NCBI GenBank assembly: GCA_964526375.1
Contig: CAZGLK010000005.1
Location: 1-30,130, forward strand
Source of the DNA: CAZGLK01 sp964526375
GTDB taxonomy: Bacteria > Patescibacteriota > Minisyncoccia > JACQLN01
Length of the DNA: 30,130 nt
Reading direction: 5' to 3'
Made by a program: the position numbers and the translations under genes. Positions 5,392 to 12,545 of this stretch are shown piece by piece; position 1 is the first letter of the stretch; each line of letters starts with the position of its first letter. Below the pieces are notes generated by a model, which did no database searches, was not told the DNA's origin, and saw nothing but the letters and a program-made list of their open reading frames with translations.

Positions 5392-7959
5392 ATGCTTTTA
5401 CCCGATCAACTTAATCAACCCCTAGAAACCCAGGCCGGTATCGGCCCGCGAGTCTGGCCGCGGCTGCAGCGCTTGGGCATCAAACGGCTTGGAGATTTTC
5501 TAACTCACCTGCCCTTCCGTTATGAGGATTTTTCCAACATCAAAAAAATAGCCGATCTTACCGCCGGCGAAAAAACTACCATCACGGCCAAAATTTTGAA
5601 CACCGGCAACAAACGCACTTGGAAACGGAAAATGAACATAACCGAAGCCCTATTGGAAGACCAAACAGCACCCATCCGCGCCGTCTGGTTTAACCAGCCG
5701 TATTTAACCCAAACCCTCAAAAAGGGGCTGTGGATTAATATCTCGGGCAAGGTTTCGCTGGATAACATGGGACTTTATTTTTCTAATCCCGTGTTTGAGG
5801 TGCTGGGGTCGGAAGTTTCCGAACGCGAGACTCTGCATACCGCCGGCGTGGTGCCGATCTACCCCGAAACCGAGGGTTTAACTTCACGCTGGTTGAGGTT
5901 AAAAATAAAAGGCCTGTTGGACAACCTGCCACCGCTGGCCGATTTTTTGCCGCCGTTGATAATCAAGGAGTTCCGCTTAATATCTCTAGACCAAGCCCTG
6001 CGCCAAGTTCATTTTCCCAAAAACCCAAAAGAGTCCACCGAGGCCAAAAGGCGGCTGTCGTTTCAAGACATATTCCTGCTTCAACTTTATGCGCACAACG
6101 AACGGCAAAAAATAAAATCCAAGTCGGCCGCGGCCTTACCGATTGATCTTGCGCTTATAAAAAGATTTATCGCCAGCCTGCCGTTTCAGCTCACCAACTC
6201 CCAAAAACTGGCCGCCTGGCAGATTCTAAAGGATTTGGAACAAAATTCCCCCATGAATCGCATTTTAATAGGCGAGGTCGGCTCGGGCAAAACCGTGGTG
6301 GCGGCCATAGCCGCGCTAAACACCGCCTCGCAAGGTTATCAAACGGCTTTTCTGGCGCCTACGGAAATTTTGGCCCAACAGCATTTTAAGACCATCAGCC
6401 GGCTATTCGCCAATCAGCCCATTGACGTCGCCCTGTTAACATCTTCCCAAGCCGAATTAGGACACCACCAAGATCACCCTCCAATTTCCAAAAAAGAACT
6501 GACCAAAAAAATCGCCGAGGGACAAATTCACATTGTGATCGGCACTCACGCTCTGATTCAAAAAGAAGTGCGGTTCGGAAAATTGGGGCTGGTGATAGTG
6601 GATGAACAACACCGCTTTGGCGTGGACCAACGAGCCGCCCTACTACGCGACCACATACGCGATCCGAACAATCCGAATATATCCGAATCACCCAAACAAA
6701 AGCCGCCAGAAAAAATAGTAGAAAAAGAATTGTCCTACAGACTAACTGGCTTATTTTTTCAAATACAAGACAGACAGGGGAGATTCTGTCGTGAGAAGCA
6801 ATACGCAGACGCTCTGGCGGAAAAGCTCGCCGCAAACAATATCAGATTTCAACGCGAAGTGCCCATAGAAATAGCGGGTATAAGATCAAACATAATTGAC
6901 TTTATAGTAGAGGATAAAATTATAATTGAGCTCAAGACCAAATCCTTTCTCGACAAGAATGACTACTATCAGGTAGCTCGTTATCTTGAAAGCGCAAACA
7001 GAGAACTAGGCCTGTTGGTCAACTTCAGACAAAGTCACCTAAAACCAAAACGCATTCTCAACCCCAAAGTGACTAGTCAAAATCAATTCGGAACATTCGG
7101 GTCACGTTCGGGTCGTTCGGATCGGTTCATACCACATCTATTAAGCCTATCAGCCACCCCCATTCCCCGCACTCTGGCTTTAACCTTATACGGCGATTTG
7201 GATCTTTCCACGCTTAGGGAACTGCCCCAAGGGCGCAAAAAAATAATCACCAAAATTGTGGCGCCGGCCAACCGCGAAAGGGCCTATGAGTTTATTGAAA
7301 AGCAGATTAAAATGGGCCGGCAGGCGTTTGTGATATGCCCGTTGATAGAAGAATCTCAAGCGCTGATAATGAACGAGGTTAAAGCCGCGACAAAAGAGTA
7401 TGAAAAATTATCCAAAGAAATATTCCCACACTTAAAAATCGGCCTTTTGCACGGCCGAATGAAATCTAAAGACAAAGAGAAAGTCATGAAAGAATTTAAG
7501 GACGGTGAGTTAGATGTTGTGGTCTCCACTTCGGTGGTGGAAGTGGGCATAGATGTGCCCAATGCCAGCGTGATGATGATAGAAGGCGCCGACAGGTTCG
7601 GCCTGTCGCAATTGCACCAGTTTAGAGGTCGCGTCGGCCGCGCCGAGCACCAAAGCTACTGCTTTTTGTTTACCGAAGCCGAGGGTAGAACCGCAAATTC
7701 GCGCCTCAAGGCCTTGGCGGAAAATGAGGATGGTTTTAAGCTGGCCGAAAGAGACTTGCAACTGCGCGGCCCCGGCCAATTTTTCGGCACGGCCCAATCC
7801 GGCCTACCGGACTTAGCCATGGCTTCGCTAAAAGACACAGAGCTGATTGAAGAAGTCCAGCAGGCCGTGGGAATGTTTTTTGAGAAAGCCGCTCTGGACG
7901 ACTACCCCCTGCTAAAAGAGAAGCTGGCCAACTTTACAAAAGAGATTCACTGGGAATAA
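5392..7959 (+). CDS. recG: ATP-dependent DNA helicase RecG with inserted nuclease domain
   Basis: Branch-migrating helicase that remodels stalled forks and Holliday junctions. Wedge/OB domain about residues 60-160; Walker A GEVGSGKT at 294-301; motif II DEQH at 404-407 followed by RFGVDQR; motif III SATPIPRT at 587-594; later HGRMKSKDKE and VVEVGIDVPNA, plus RGRVGR motif VI. The protein is 855 residues against about 690 for ordinary RecG. The excess is a continuous in-frame insertion, about residues 422-577, placed between motifs II and III. The insertion contains a GxxExxY-type PD-(D/E)XK domain (about 440-558) with Asp503, Glu513 and Lys515. All RecG motifs survive, so the helicase is probably functional. 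Confidence 0.95.
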   Translation: MLLPDQLNQPLETQAGIGPRVWPRLQRLGIKRLGDFLTHLPFRYEDFSNIKKIADLTAGEKTTITAKILNTGNKRTWKRKMNITEALLEDQTAPIRAVWFNQPYLTQTLKKGLWINISGKVSLDNMGLYFSNPVFEVLGSEVSERETLHTAGVVPIYPETEGLTSRWLRLKIKGLLDNLPPLADFLPPLIIKEFRLISLDQALRQVHFPKNPKESTEAKRRLSFQDIFLLQLYAHNERQKIKSKSAAALPIDLALIKRFIASLPFQLTNSQKLAAWQILKDLEQNSPMNRILIGEVGSGKTVVAAIAALNTASQGYQTAFLAPTEILAQQHFKTISRLFANQPIDVALLTSSQAELGHHQDHPPISKKELTKKIAEGQIHIVIGTHALIQKEVRFGKLGLVIVDEQHRFGVDQRAALLRDHIRDPNNPNISESPKQKPPEKIVEKELSYRLTGLFFQIQDRQGRFCREKQYADALAEKLAANNIRFQREVPIEIAGIRSNIIDFIVEDKIIIELKTKSFLDKNDYYQVARYLESANRELGLLVNFRQSHLKPKRILNPKVTSQNQFGTFGSRSGRSDRFIPHLLSLSATPIPRTLALTLYGDLDLSTLRELPQGRKKIITKIVAPANRERAYEFIEKQIKMGRQAFVICPLIEESQALIMNEVKAATKEYEKLSKEIFPHLKIGLLHGRMKSKDKEKVMKEFKDGELDVVVSTSVVEVGIDVPNASVMMIEGADRFGLSQLHQFRGRVGRAEHQSYCFLFTEAEGRTANSRLKALAENEDGFKLAERDLQLRGPGQFFGTAQSGLPDLAMASLKDTELIEEVQQAVGMFFEKAALDDYPLLKEKLANFTKEIHWE
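6658..7128 (+). mobile_element. GxxExxY PD-(D/E)XK nuclease element inserted in frame in recG
   Basis: About 470 bp with no stop in the recG frame. The left edge (6658-6700) carries cgcgatccgaacaatccgaa-type sequence. The right edge (7085-7128) carries the same words in inverted orientation (attcggaacattcgggtcac, then gttcggatcgg), so the unit has imperfect terminal inverted repeats sharing gatccgaac. Between them lies a domain matching the GxxExxY protein family: KELSYRLTGLFFQIQ, GRFCREKQYADALAEKL, an IIDFIVEDKIIIELKTK catalytic core with D...ExK, and LGLLVNFRQSHLKPKRILN at the end. The first Gly of the family-name motif is replaced (FCREKQY). The left end closely matches solo copies at 15667-15716 and 23914-23961. 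Confidence 0.85.
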
Positions 7960-8010
7960 AAAATCAGCATTCAAATTCCTCCCTCGGTTTCCCGCTTTGT
8001 TTGATAATAT

Positions 8011-8159
8011 TAGGACTTAAGTGTTTAATCCTTTCCCCTCCTAGAATAGGAGGGGTGGGGGTGGTAGACGTGCAAAGAAATGTGCTTTTGTTGTATGGCA
8101 CAGCCTACCCCTCCTAACCTCCCCTATACTAGGGGAGGAACTAAAGTGCGTAAGTCCTA
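8011..8159. mobile_element. MITE-like element 1 (149 bp)
   Basis: Terminal inverted repeats start TAGGACTTAAGTG on the left and, read inward from the right, TAGGACTTACGCAC. The interior has further inverted C/G-rich arms (cccctcctagaataggaggg; cctcccctatactaggggag). Flanks AATAT (left) and AATGT (right) fit a diverged 5-bp target duplication, as at elements 2 and 3. It has no coding capacity of its own, so it would have been moved by a transposase elsewhere. Confidence 0.75.
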
Positions 8160-8400
8160 AATGTATTGGATAACAAAAATTGTTACAGTAAGTAAAAGAA
8201 GACGAGTCAAAATCTCGTATTCTAATTTTAGATGTATCCGGATCGCTAAAATATTCTCCAATCAGATCTCTCATATTCTCTCTCACCTCCTTGTCCGTTT
8301 TGCCTTGGGTGGCAATACTCAAAATAGGACATTCGGCTACAAACCATCTGCCCTCTTTGGCTATAAACACCGGGAAGGGAAAGTGAATATACTCTCGCAT
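8041..8400 (-). pseudogene. HicB-type antitoxin disrupted by MITE 1
   Basis: The first about 65 residues (MREYIHFPFPVFIAKEGRWFVAECPILSIATQGKTDKEVRENMRDLIGEYFSD) are a HicB-like partial RNase-H-fold domain. After IRIRDFDSSSFTY the frame gives CNNFCYPIH and then enters the MITE at 8159, from which the last about 40 residues (LGLTHFSSSPS...PPPPLLF) are read. Shifting one base after SSSFTY would give TVTIFVIQY, closer to the beta strand expected for a HicB C-terminus, so a frameshift may also be present. No hicA gene is adjacent. I treat it as a broken antitoxin; a truncated active protein cannot be excluded. Confidence 0.65.
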
Positions 8401-8508
8401 ATATCTTGATTATATATCTTTCTCGCTCTCGGTCAACTCATTCGATGTTTATCGAGATAGATACTTCAATATAAATATAAGTCCCTGCCAGATACCATCA
8501 ACAACCAT

Positions 8509-8548
8509 TGTTAACAATTCTGATACGATCGTCTTAAGGTTGTTAACA
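8509..8548. promoter_or_regulatory. Tripartite palindromic site, copy 1
   Basis: TGTTAACA, 8 bp, ACGATCGT, 8 bp, TGTTAACA. All three 8-mers are perfect palindromes and the two spacers are equal. The outer arms extend to ATTGTTAACA and its mirror. The same architecture with different spacer sequence recurs at 21599-21638. It lies about 110 bp upstream of the hicB start and downstream of the terminator of the 8655-9011 gene. It resembles a multimeric protein-binding site; the binder is unknown. Confidence 0.7.
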
Positions 8549-8571
8549 ATCACTCAAAAAATACACATAAC

Positions 8572-8604
8572 AAAAAACCTGCCGTGTTGTTTCAACATGG
8601 CAGG
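8572..8604 (-). terminator. Rho-independent terminator of the 8655-9011 gene
   Basis: On the minus strand CCTGCCATGTTG-AAA-CAACACGGCAGG (12 bp with one G-U pair) is followed by a run of six T. Confidence 0.88.
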
Positions 8605-8609
8605 CTGGT

Positions 8610-8636
8610 ACTGTGCAACACTCGGTGTTGCACAGT
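8610..8636. repeat. Perfect 12-bp hairpin between gene end and terminator
   Basis: ACTGTGCAACAC-TCG-GTGTTGCACAGT lies in the 3' UTR of the tautomerase-like gene, just before its terminator. It has no T-run of its own. It may stabilise the transcript or be a protein site. Confidence 0.7.
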
Positions 8637-8654
8637 TGCACAAAACAGGAGGGT

Positions 8655-9011
8655 CTATTTCTCATTGTAACTATAGGAAGCATCCTCTTCTTGCCTAAAT
8701 GTCCGCACAAAACATTCTACTGTTTTGATGTTAGGAAATAGGTCTCTTGTTGCTCCTACAAGCCAGCGCGCCAATCGGCTTTTAACTTCAAAGGTACGCT
8801 CGGGAACAAAAAAGAGTCCCTCCACAAAAATAACAACCTCCTCACCTAAACCGGTTTTCATGCGATCCGGCGGAAAGAAAACACTGACATTGTCTGGGGT
8901 GAGATGTAACTCTCTTATCTCAACTAAAACACTCGTGAGCCGGAAACAGTACCTCTCAAATGTGTCCTGACCAACATCATCAGGCACTCCGTAAACCATG
9001 ATGACTGGCAT
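8655..9011 (-). CDS. Tautomerase-superfamily-like small protein
   Basis: 118-residue cytoplasmic protein that begins MPVIMVYGVP, with proline at position 2 as in the 4-oxalocrotonate tautomerase superfamily, where the freed Pro is the catalytic base. It continues with a helix, LTPDNVSVFFPPDRM, GLGEEVVIFVEGLF and PERTFEVKSRLARWLVGATRDLF, an order of strand-helix-strand elements that fits one tautomerase subunit of about 110-130 residues. The assignment rests on this pattern and is moderate. A strong Shine-Dalgarno AAGGAGGT sits 4 bases before the ATG, unusual among the housekeeping genes here. The gene stands alone with its own terminator. Confidence 0.65.
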   Translation of the reverse strand: MPVIMVYGVPDDVGQDTFERYCFRLTSVLVEIRELHLTPDNVSVFFPPDRMKTGLGEEVVIFVEGLFFVPERTFEVKSRLARWLVGATRDLFPNIKTVECFVRTFRQEEDASYSYNEK

Positions 9012-9070
9012 AAAAACCTCCTTGTAAAAGAACTAAAAGTAACAATTAACTACTCACTACTCACTACCAA

Positions 9071-10603
9071 CTATAACCTCCTACTCTTAGGCGTTGCCCA
9101 AAAACCCATATACTTTCCTAGCATAAGTCGGGTTTGGGCGTCAAGGGCGGGGATGGAGCCAAAAACTATGGTGGTGAAAGGCACCAGCAGCCACTGCAGA
9201 ACCATCCAAACATACTTGTAACGGCCGTAACGCGGTGGTTTGGGCGGCAGAGTATTTATGGAAATCACCGCCGAAGAGATCAAGCCCACCATGGCCAAGG
9301 TCATTATAACACGGGTGATGCGCGGCAGATTGTACGAAAGCACCGTCACATTAAAAGCGGTGCCGCCCAAAATTACCGGCAGCCAGCCCATCAAAAAAAT
9401 TATCAAGGCGTTGGTGGCCCAGGAATAATAACCCTCCACCAAATTAAAGCTGTGGCGCAATTTTTTGGCCAGAGGGACTTTTCTATTTTTTAAAAAAGCA
9501 AAAAGAACATAGACCAGATTCTCCGCGCCCCAAGCCCAGCGGCGCTGCTGCTTGTAGAGAGCTTTCATGCTGGTCCAAAAAGTTTTGTCCACTGCCGCGT
9601 CCATGTAAACCGGGGCGTAGAGCGAGACTGTTTCGTACTGGCCATTATAAAAATTGTAGCACTGCCAAAAAATCCGCGAATCCTCCGAAACAATGTTGGT
9701 TTGCCAAAAACCAATTTCCGCCAAAGTCTTAAAACTCATGGAGTGGCTGGAAAAAGTAACTTGCCGTTCCGGCCGCTCCTGCTGCATGGTCAGCCAAAAA
9801 GATGAAGAGAACGAAACCACCCGCGCCAAAGCCGGCGCTTCCCAAATATTGTTGGTGAAAAAAGGAATCGGCTGGAACGAGGCTCGGGCAGGATTAGGAT
9901 GGGTAATAAAGCGGTAGGTTAACAAGGCAAAATACTGCGGCCAGGCATTGGTATCAATATCAAAAACCGAGACTATTATTTTTTCGTACGGCAGATTGAG
10001 CGGGTCAATTAATTCCTCTTTAGCTCTTTTAGCCGCCCAGGTTTCGTTGGAACCCTTGCCGGCCAGCTCGCCGGGAATGCCTTGAGGGTGGGCTGTAACC
10101 AAAAACTTAAAAAACTCGCGGCCGAACTTTTCTCTTAAAACCTCGGCGGCCTTTCGGGGTCCTTCACCACCCCTCTCCTCCAGCGCCAGCACCACAATCA
10201 TTTTCTGCTTGTCGTATTTTGAATTAGCCAAGGCCTGAAAAGTTGGCAGCACCACCTCCAATGGCTCCTTATACATAGGCAAGATTATTAAGTGCCAATA
10301 TTCCTCCCACTCGGCGCGTTCCTTGAGTTTAGCCCACCAGTCAACTTTTAAGTTCTGGCTCATGCGCTTGTAACCCGAGCGCAAATGGAACGAAAGAAAA
10401 ACAACCTTAACCAGCCAGTAAACATCAAAAAGAATAATAAAAATCGCCACCCAGACTGGTTTAAAAATGGATAGCGCAATTAAAACGGCCAGCGTTGACC
10501 AAGCCAAAACGCCGGGCATAATTTCCAAGGCTCGATAAATTATTCTATCTTTTGTATTTTCAATTTCTGTGGCTCGGCCAACGCGCAAATACCATTTCTC
10601 CAT
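9071..10603 (-). CDS. Membrane glycosyltransferase, family 2 (processive type)
   Basis: 510-residue polysaccharide-synthase-like enzyme. Two N-terminal membrane helices (about 32-46 and 50-71) precede a cytoplasmic GT-A domain. The metal- and sugar-nucleotide-binding DxD is DID at 215-217, the catalytic SED is at 306-308 and QQRRW at 352-356 supplies the QxxRW motif typical of cellulose/hyaluronan-synthase-like processive enzymes. About four C-terminal helices follow (after residue 375), ending in a basic tail. The start ATG at 10603 sits at the edge of a CGCGGA repeat. The donor and polymer cannot be predicted; a cell-surface or secreted polysaccharide is likely. Confidence 0.88.
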   Translation of the reverse strand: MEKWYLRVGRATEIENTKDRIIYRALEIMPGVLAWSTLAVLIALSIFKPVWVAIFIILFDVYWLVKVVFLSFHLRSGYKRMSQNLKVDWWAKLKERAEWEEYWHLIILPMYKEPLEVVLPTFQALANSKYDKQKMIVVLALEERGGEGPRKAAEVLREKFGREFFKFLVTAHPQGIPGELAGKGSNETWAAKRAKEELIDPLNLPYEKIIVSVFDIDTNAWPQYFALLTYRFITHPNPARASFQPIPFFTNNIWEAPALARVVSFSSSFWLTMQQERPERQVTFSSHSMSFKTLAEIGFWQTNIVSEDSRIFWQCYNFYNGQYETVSLYAPVYMDAAVDKTFWTSMKALYKQQRRWAWGAENLVYVLFAFLKNRKVPLAKKLRHSFNLVEGYYSWATNALIIFLMGWLPVILGGTAFNVTVLSYNLPRITRVIMTLAMVGLISSAVISINTLPPKPPRYGRYKYVWMVLQWLLVPFTTIVFGSIPALDAQTRLMLGKYMGFWATPKSRRL

Positions 10604-10607
10604 AAAT

Positions 10608-10672
10608 AAACGCGGACTAACGCGGATTTATACGCGGATTCACACGGATAATATACGCAGACTCACGCAGGA
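10608..10672. repeat. CGCGGAYT word repeat (intergenic)
   Basis: Degenerate tandem words acgcggacta, acgcggattta, acgcggattc, cacggat, acgcagactc fill the upstream region of the glycosyltransferase gene. The same words occur in frame inside infB (25281-25392) and at the start of valS (12655-12695), so one repeat family occupies both intergenic and coding positions. Confidence 0.7.
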
Positions 10673-10783
10673 TAAGCAATGAGACGACATCAAGGAGTAT
10701 AGCAAACTTGATTAAAATGTAAAAAACAGGTAAAAATAAACTAGTGGCTTGTCCTGCGAATCCCCCAGCTGGCGGAGAAGTAG

Positions 10784-10855
10784 GGCCTCATCGTCTATCG
10801 GTTAGGACACTGCTCTTTCAAGCTTGGAATCGGGGTCCGACTCCCCGTGAGGCCG
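10784..10855 (+). tRNA. tRNA-Glu (UUC)-like gene, possibly degenerate
   Basis: Acceptor GGCCTCA/TGAGGCC, D-arm GTCT-ATCGGTTA-GGAC and T-stem CGGGG/CCCCG are intact, and the anticodon TTC sits in CTTTCAA as in tRNA-Glu. The anticodon stem CTGCT/GCTTG does not pair well: only GCT/AGC can form, leaving a 6-base loop. The T-loop TCCGACT lacks the usual T55. It is either a tRNA pseudogene or an unusual functional tRNA. CCA is not encoded. The rest of 10604-10904 holds the CGCGGA repeat and a GGTCTGACCTTG inverted repeat at about 10865-10893. Confidence 0.6.
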
Positions 10856-10904
10856 CATTAAACCAAGGTCTGACCTTGCGGCAAGGTCAGACCTTTATAA
10901 ACGC

Positions 10905-12008
10905 ATGAAGATTCTGGCCATAGAAACCAGCTGCGACGATACCGGGCTGGCACTGATTGAAACCGACAACAATGGCCGAATAAAAATTCTGGCCAATTTG
11001 GTGTCTTCGCAAATAAAAACCCATCGCCCCTGGGGCGGCGTGGTGCCCAACTTGGCCAAACGCGAACACCAGAAAGCCCTGCCCCTTCTTTTCTCTAAGC
11101 TACAAGTTCCAAGCTCCAAACTCCAAGATTCAGACCTGATTGCAGTTACTAACGGGCCGGGGTTGGCGCCTTGTTTGTGGACTGGCATAAATTTTGCGCA
11201 GGATTTGGCTAAAAAATTAAATAGGCCGCTGGTGGGGATCAATCATCTTAAGGGACACATCTTTTTGGCTCTTTTAGAGCCAAGAATTTCTAATTTCCAA
11301 TTTCTAATTTCTAAAAAACCCCTACGCCCTAAACCCCAAACCCTAAACCCTTTAAAATATCCCTTGCTGTCGCTCATAGTCAGTGGTGGGCACACGCAAC
11401 TGGTCTACTCAAAAAAACTAGGACATTATCAAATCATCGGCGAGACCAGAGATGATGCGGCCGGTGAAGCGTTTGATAAGGTGGCCAAATTGCTGGGCTT
11501 GAGCTACCCAGGCGGCCCGGAAATATCGAGGCTGGCCGAGAAAGGCAATCCGACCAGATTTGATCTGCCGCGGCCTATGATTAACTCCCCAGATTTTGAC
11601 TTTTCTTTTTCCGGATTAAAAACGGCAGTGCTGTATTTAATCAAGGGGCTTTACCCCAAGGGTAACCCTTTGCGGCTCACAGTTAAAAACAAAGCCGATC
11701 TGGCCGCCTCGTTTGAACAAGCGGTAGTGGATGTTTTGATTGCAAAAACCATCCTAGCCGCTAGAAAGCTAAACCCTAAGACGCTAGTCCTGGGCGGCGG
11801 CGTAGCCGCCAACAAAAAACTCCGCCGAGAACTAAAATCGGCTGTCAGAAAAAACTTGTCGCGTGTCACCTGTCTCTTGTCGCCTATCTCCTTAACCGGC
11901 GACAACGCCCTTATGATCGCCCTAGCTGCTTATGCTGAAAGAGAAATCCTTAAACCTCTCAAAAACCCAGCCGACCTGATTGCCCAACCCAACTTGCGTC
12001 TGGCTTAG
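10905..12008 (+). CDS. tsaD: tRNA N6-threonylcarbamoyladenosine synthase, TsaD subunit
   Basis: Transfers the threonylcarbamoyl group from TC-AMP to A37 of ANN-decoding tRNAs with its partners TsaB, TsaE and TsaC. MKILAIETSCDDTGLAL opens the ASKHA fold, HLKGH at 114-118 is the metal-binding HxxGH, SGGHTQL is at 160-166, DDAAGEAFDKVAKLLGL follows and GDNALMIA lies near the end. Length is 367 residues against about 340. The excess comes from two low-complexity insertions: about residues 66-75 (KLQVPSSKLQ) and 126-150 (PRISNFQFLISK through PQTLNPLK), both encoded by word-like repeats and placed at surface loops. Core motifs are unaffected, so the enzyme should work. Confidence 0.95.
   Translation: MKILAIETSCDDTGLALIETDNNGRIKILANLVSSQIKTHRPWGGVVPNLAKREHQKALPLLFSKLQVPSSKLQDSDLIAVTNGPGLAPCLWTGINFAQDLAKKLNRPLVGINHLKGHIFLALLEPRISNFQFLISKKPLRPKPQTLNPLKYPLLSLIVSGGHTQLVYSKKLGHYQIIGETRDDAAGEAFDKVAKLLGLSYPGGPEISRLAEKGNPTRFDLPRPMINSPDFDFSFSGLKTAVLYLIKGLYPKGNPLRLTVKNKADLAASFEQAVVDVLIAKTILAARKLNPKTLVLGGGVAANKKLRRELKSAVRKNLSRVTCLLSPISLTGDNALMIALAAYAEREILKPLKNPADLIAQPNLRLA
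11103..11127. repeat. TTCCAAG word repeat inside tsaD
   Basis: Imperfect tandem of caagttc/caagctc/caaactc words read in frame as KLQVPSSKLQ. The same family occurs in valS (two sites) and murC. Confidence 0.8.
11282..11352. repeat. TTTCTAA and CCCTAAA word repeats inside tsaD
   Basis: Two adjacent word families: aatttctaatttccaatttc, then a telomere-like run ccctaaaccccaaaccctaa. Both are read in frame between the HxxGH and SGGHT motifs. The CCCTAAA family recurs inside murC at 26668-26705. Confidence 0.85.
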
Positions 12009-12019
12009 AAGAAACCTGT

Positions 12020-12040
12020 TTTAGAGACTAAGTCTCTAAA
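12020..12040. repeat. Inverted repeat after tsaD
   Basis: TTTAGAGACT-A-AGTCTCTAAA is a perfect 10-bp palindrome 11 bp past the tsaD stop. No T-run follows, so terminator function is uncertain. Confidence 0.55.
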
Positions 12041-12080
12041 CTCCAAACGGATCGCCTTTTAAAAATTCTACTACTGGGAT

Positions 12081-12110
12081 AAAAAGCCCCGTGCTTTTTT
12101 GGCACGGGGC
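12081..12110 (-). terminator. Rho-independent terminator of the 12118-12438 gene
   Basis: On the minus strand GCCCCGTGC-CAAAAAA-GCACGGGGC followed by TTTTT. The facing A/T-run makes it partly usable from the plus strand (tsaD side) too. Confidence 0.9.
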
Positions 12111-12117
12111 AGTCGGG

Positions 12118-12438
12118 CTAGGCGACGATAGTCACAGCGGGATATTGACCCGACGATCCCCACCTATAAGGAACGAAGTTGAAGCCGGATAATCCCAAGA
12201 TCATCCCTGTAAAAAAGAAGAAATCCCCCTCCGTCTTGATTCCTTCAACAAAAATTTTATTATCATTGCCAAACTGCGTACGGAGTGGCTCGAGATTCCT
12301 TGAAATCACTAGACTGTAGGCGTCAGGATCCCAAGCAATCACATCCCCGACCTTAAGTACGGTAACAACTCCATCGGCATCAACCAACTTGATGGTATGA
12401 ATCAGATTGTGGGTAGCAGGAATAGGAGTTTGGAACAC
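12118..12438 (-). CDS. Small stand-alone protein of unknown function
   Basis: 106-residue protein with GTG start, MFQTPIPATHNLIHTIKLVDADGV. It is predicted to be mostly beta strand (VVTVLKVGDVIAWDPDAYSLVI, FVEGIKTEGDFFFFTGMIL), with no membrane helix or metal motif. No family recognised. The GTG start is fixed by an excellent AAAGGAGGTGA Shine-Dalgarno 9 bases upstream. It has its own sigma-70-like promoter at 12480-12508 and its own terminator, so it forms a monocistronic unit between two housekeeping genes on the opposite strand. Confidence 0.7.
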   Translation of the reverse strand: MFQTPIPATHNLIHTIKLVDADGVVTVLKVGDVIAWDPDAYSLVISRNLEPLRTQFGNDNKIFVEGIKTEGDFFFFTGMILGLSGFNFVPYRWGSSGQYPAVTIVA

Positions 12439-12479
12439 TTTTTACTCACCTCCTTTATCAAAGAATGAAAACAAATATA

Positions 12480-12508
12480 AGTATGAATAATTGGGATTAA
12501 AAAGTCAA
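12480..12508 (-). promoter_or_regulatory. Sigma-70-like promoter of the 12118-12438 gene
   Basis: On the minus strand TTGACT (-35), exactly 17 bp, CATACT (-10), about 40 bp before the GTG start. Confidence 0.6.
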
Positions 12509-12545
12509 GTGCCGCCTCTTTCGCAATTGTGATAAGCTAGACTTT

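Noticed and set aside
6395..6835. Minus-strand open frame opposite recG
   Set aside because: Antisense to RecG motifs and the nuclease domain; no independent start signal or protein pattern.
6658..7128. Intein or self-splicing intron in recG
   Set aside because: No N-terminal Cys/Ser with intein blocks and no C-terminal His-Asn at the boundaries; the frame is continuous through the insert, so there is no need for RNA splicing, and no group I or II intron core was recognised.
11282..11352. CCCTAAA run as a telomere or CRISPR-like array
   Set aside because: No spacers, imperfect short words and in-frame position in tsaD; fits the word-repeat class. No CRISPR array was seen anywhere in the window.
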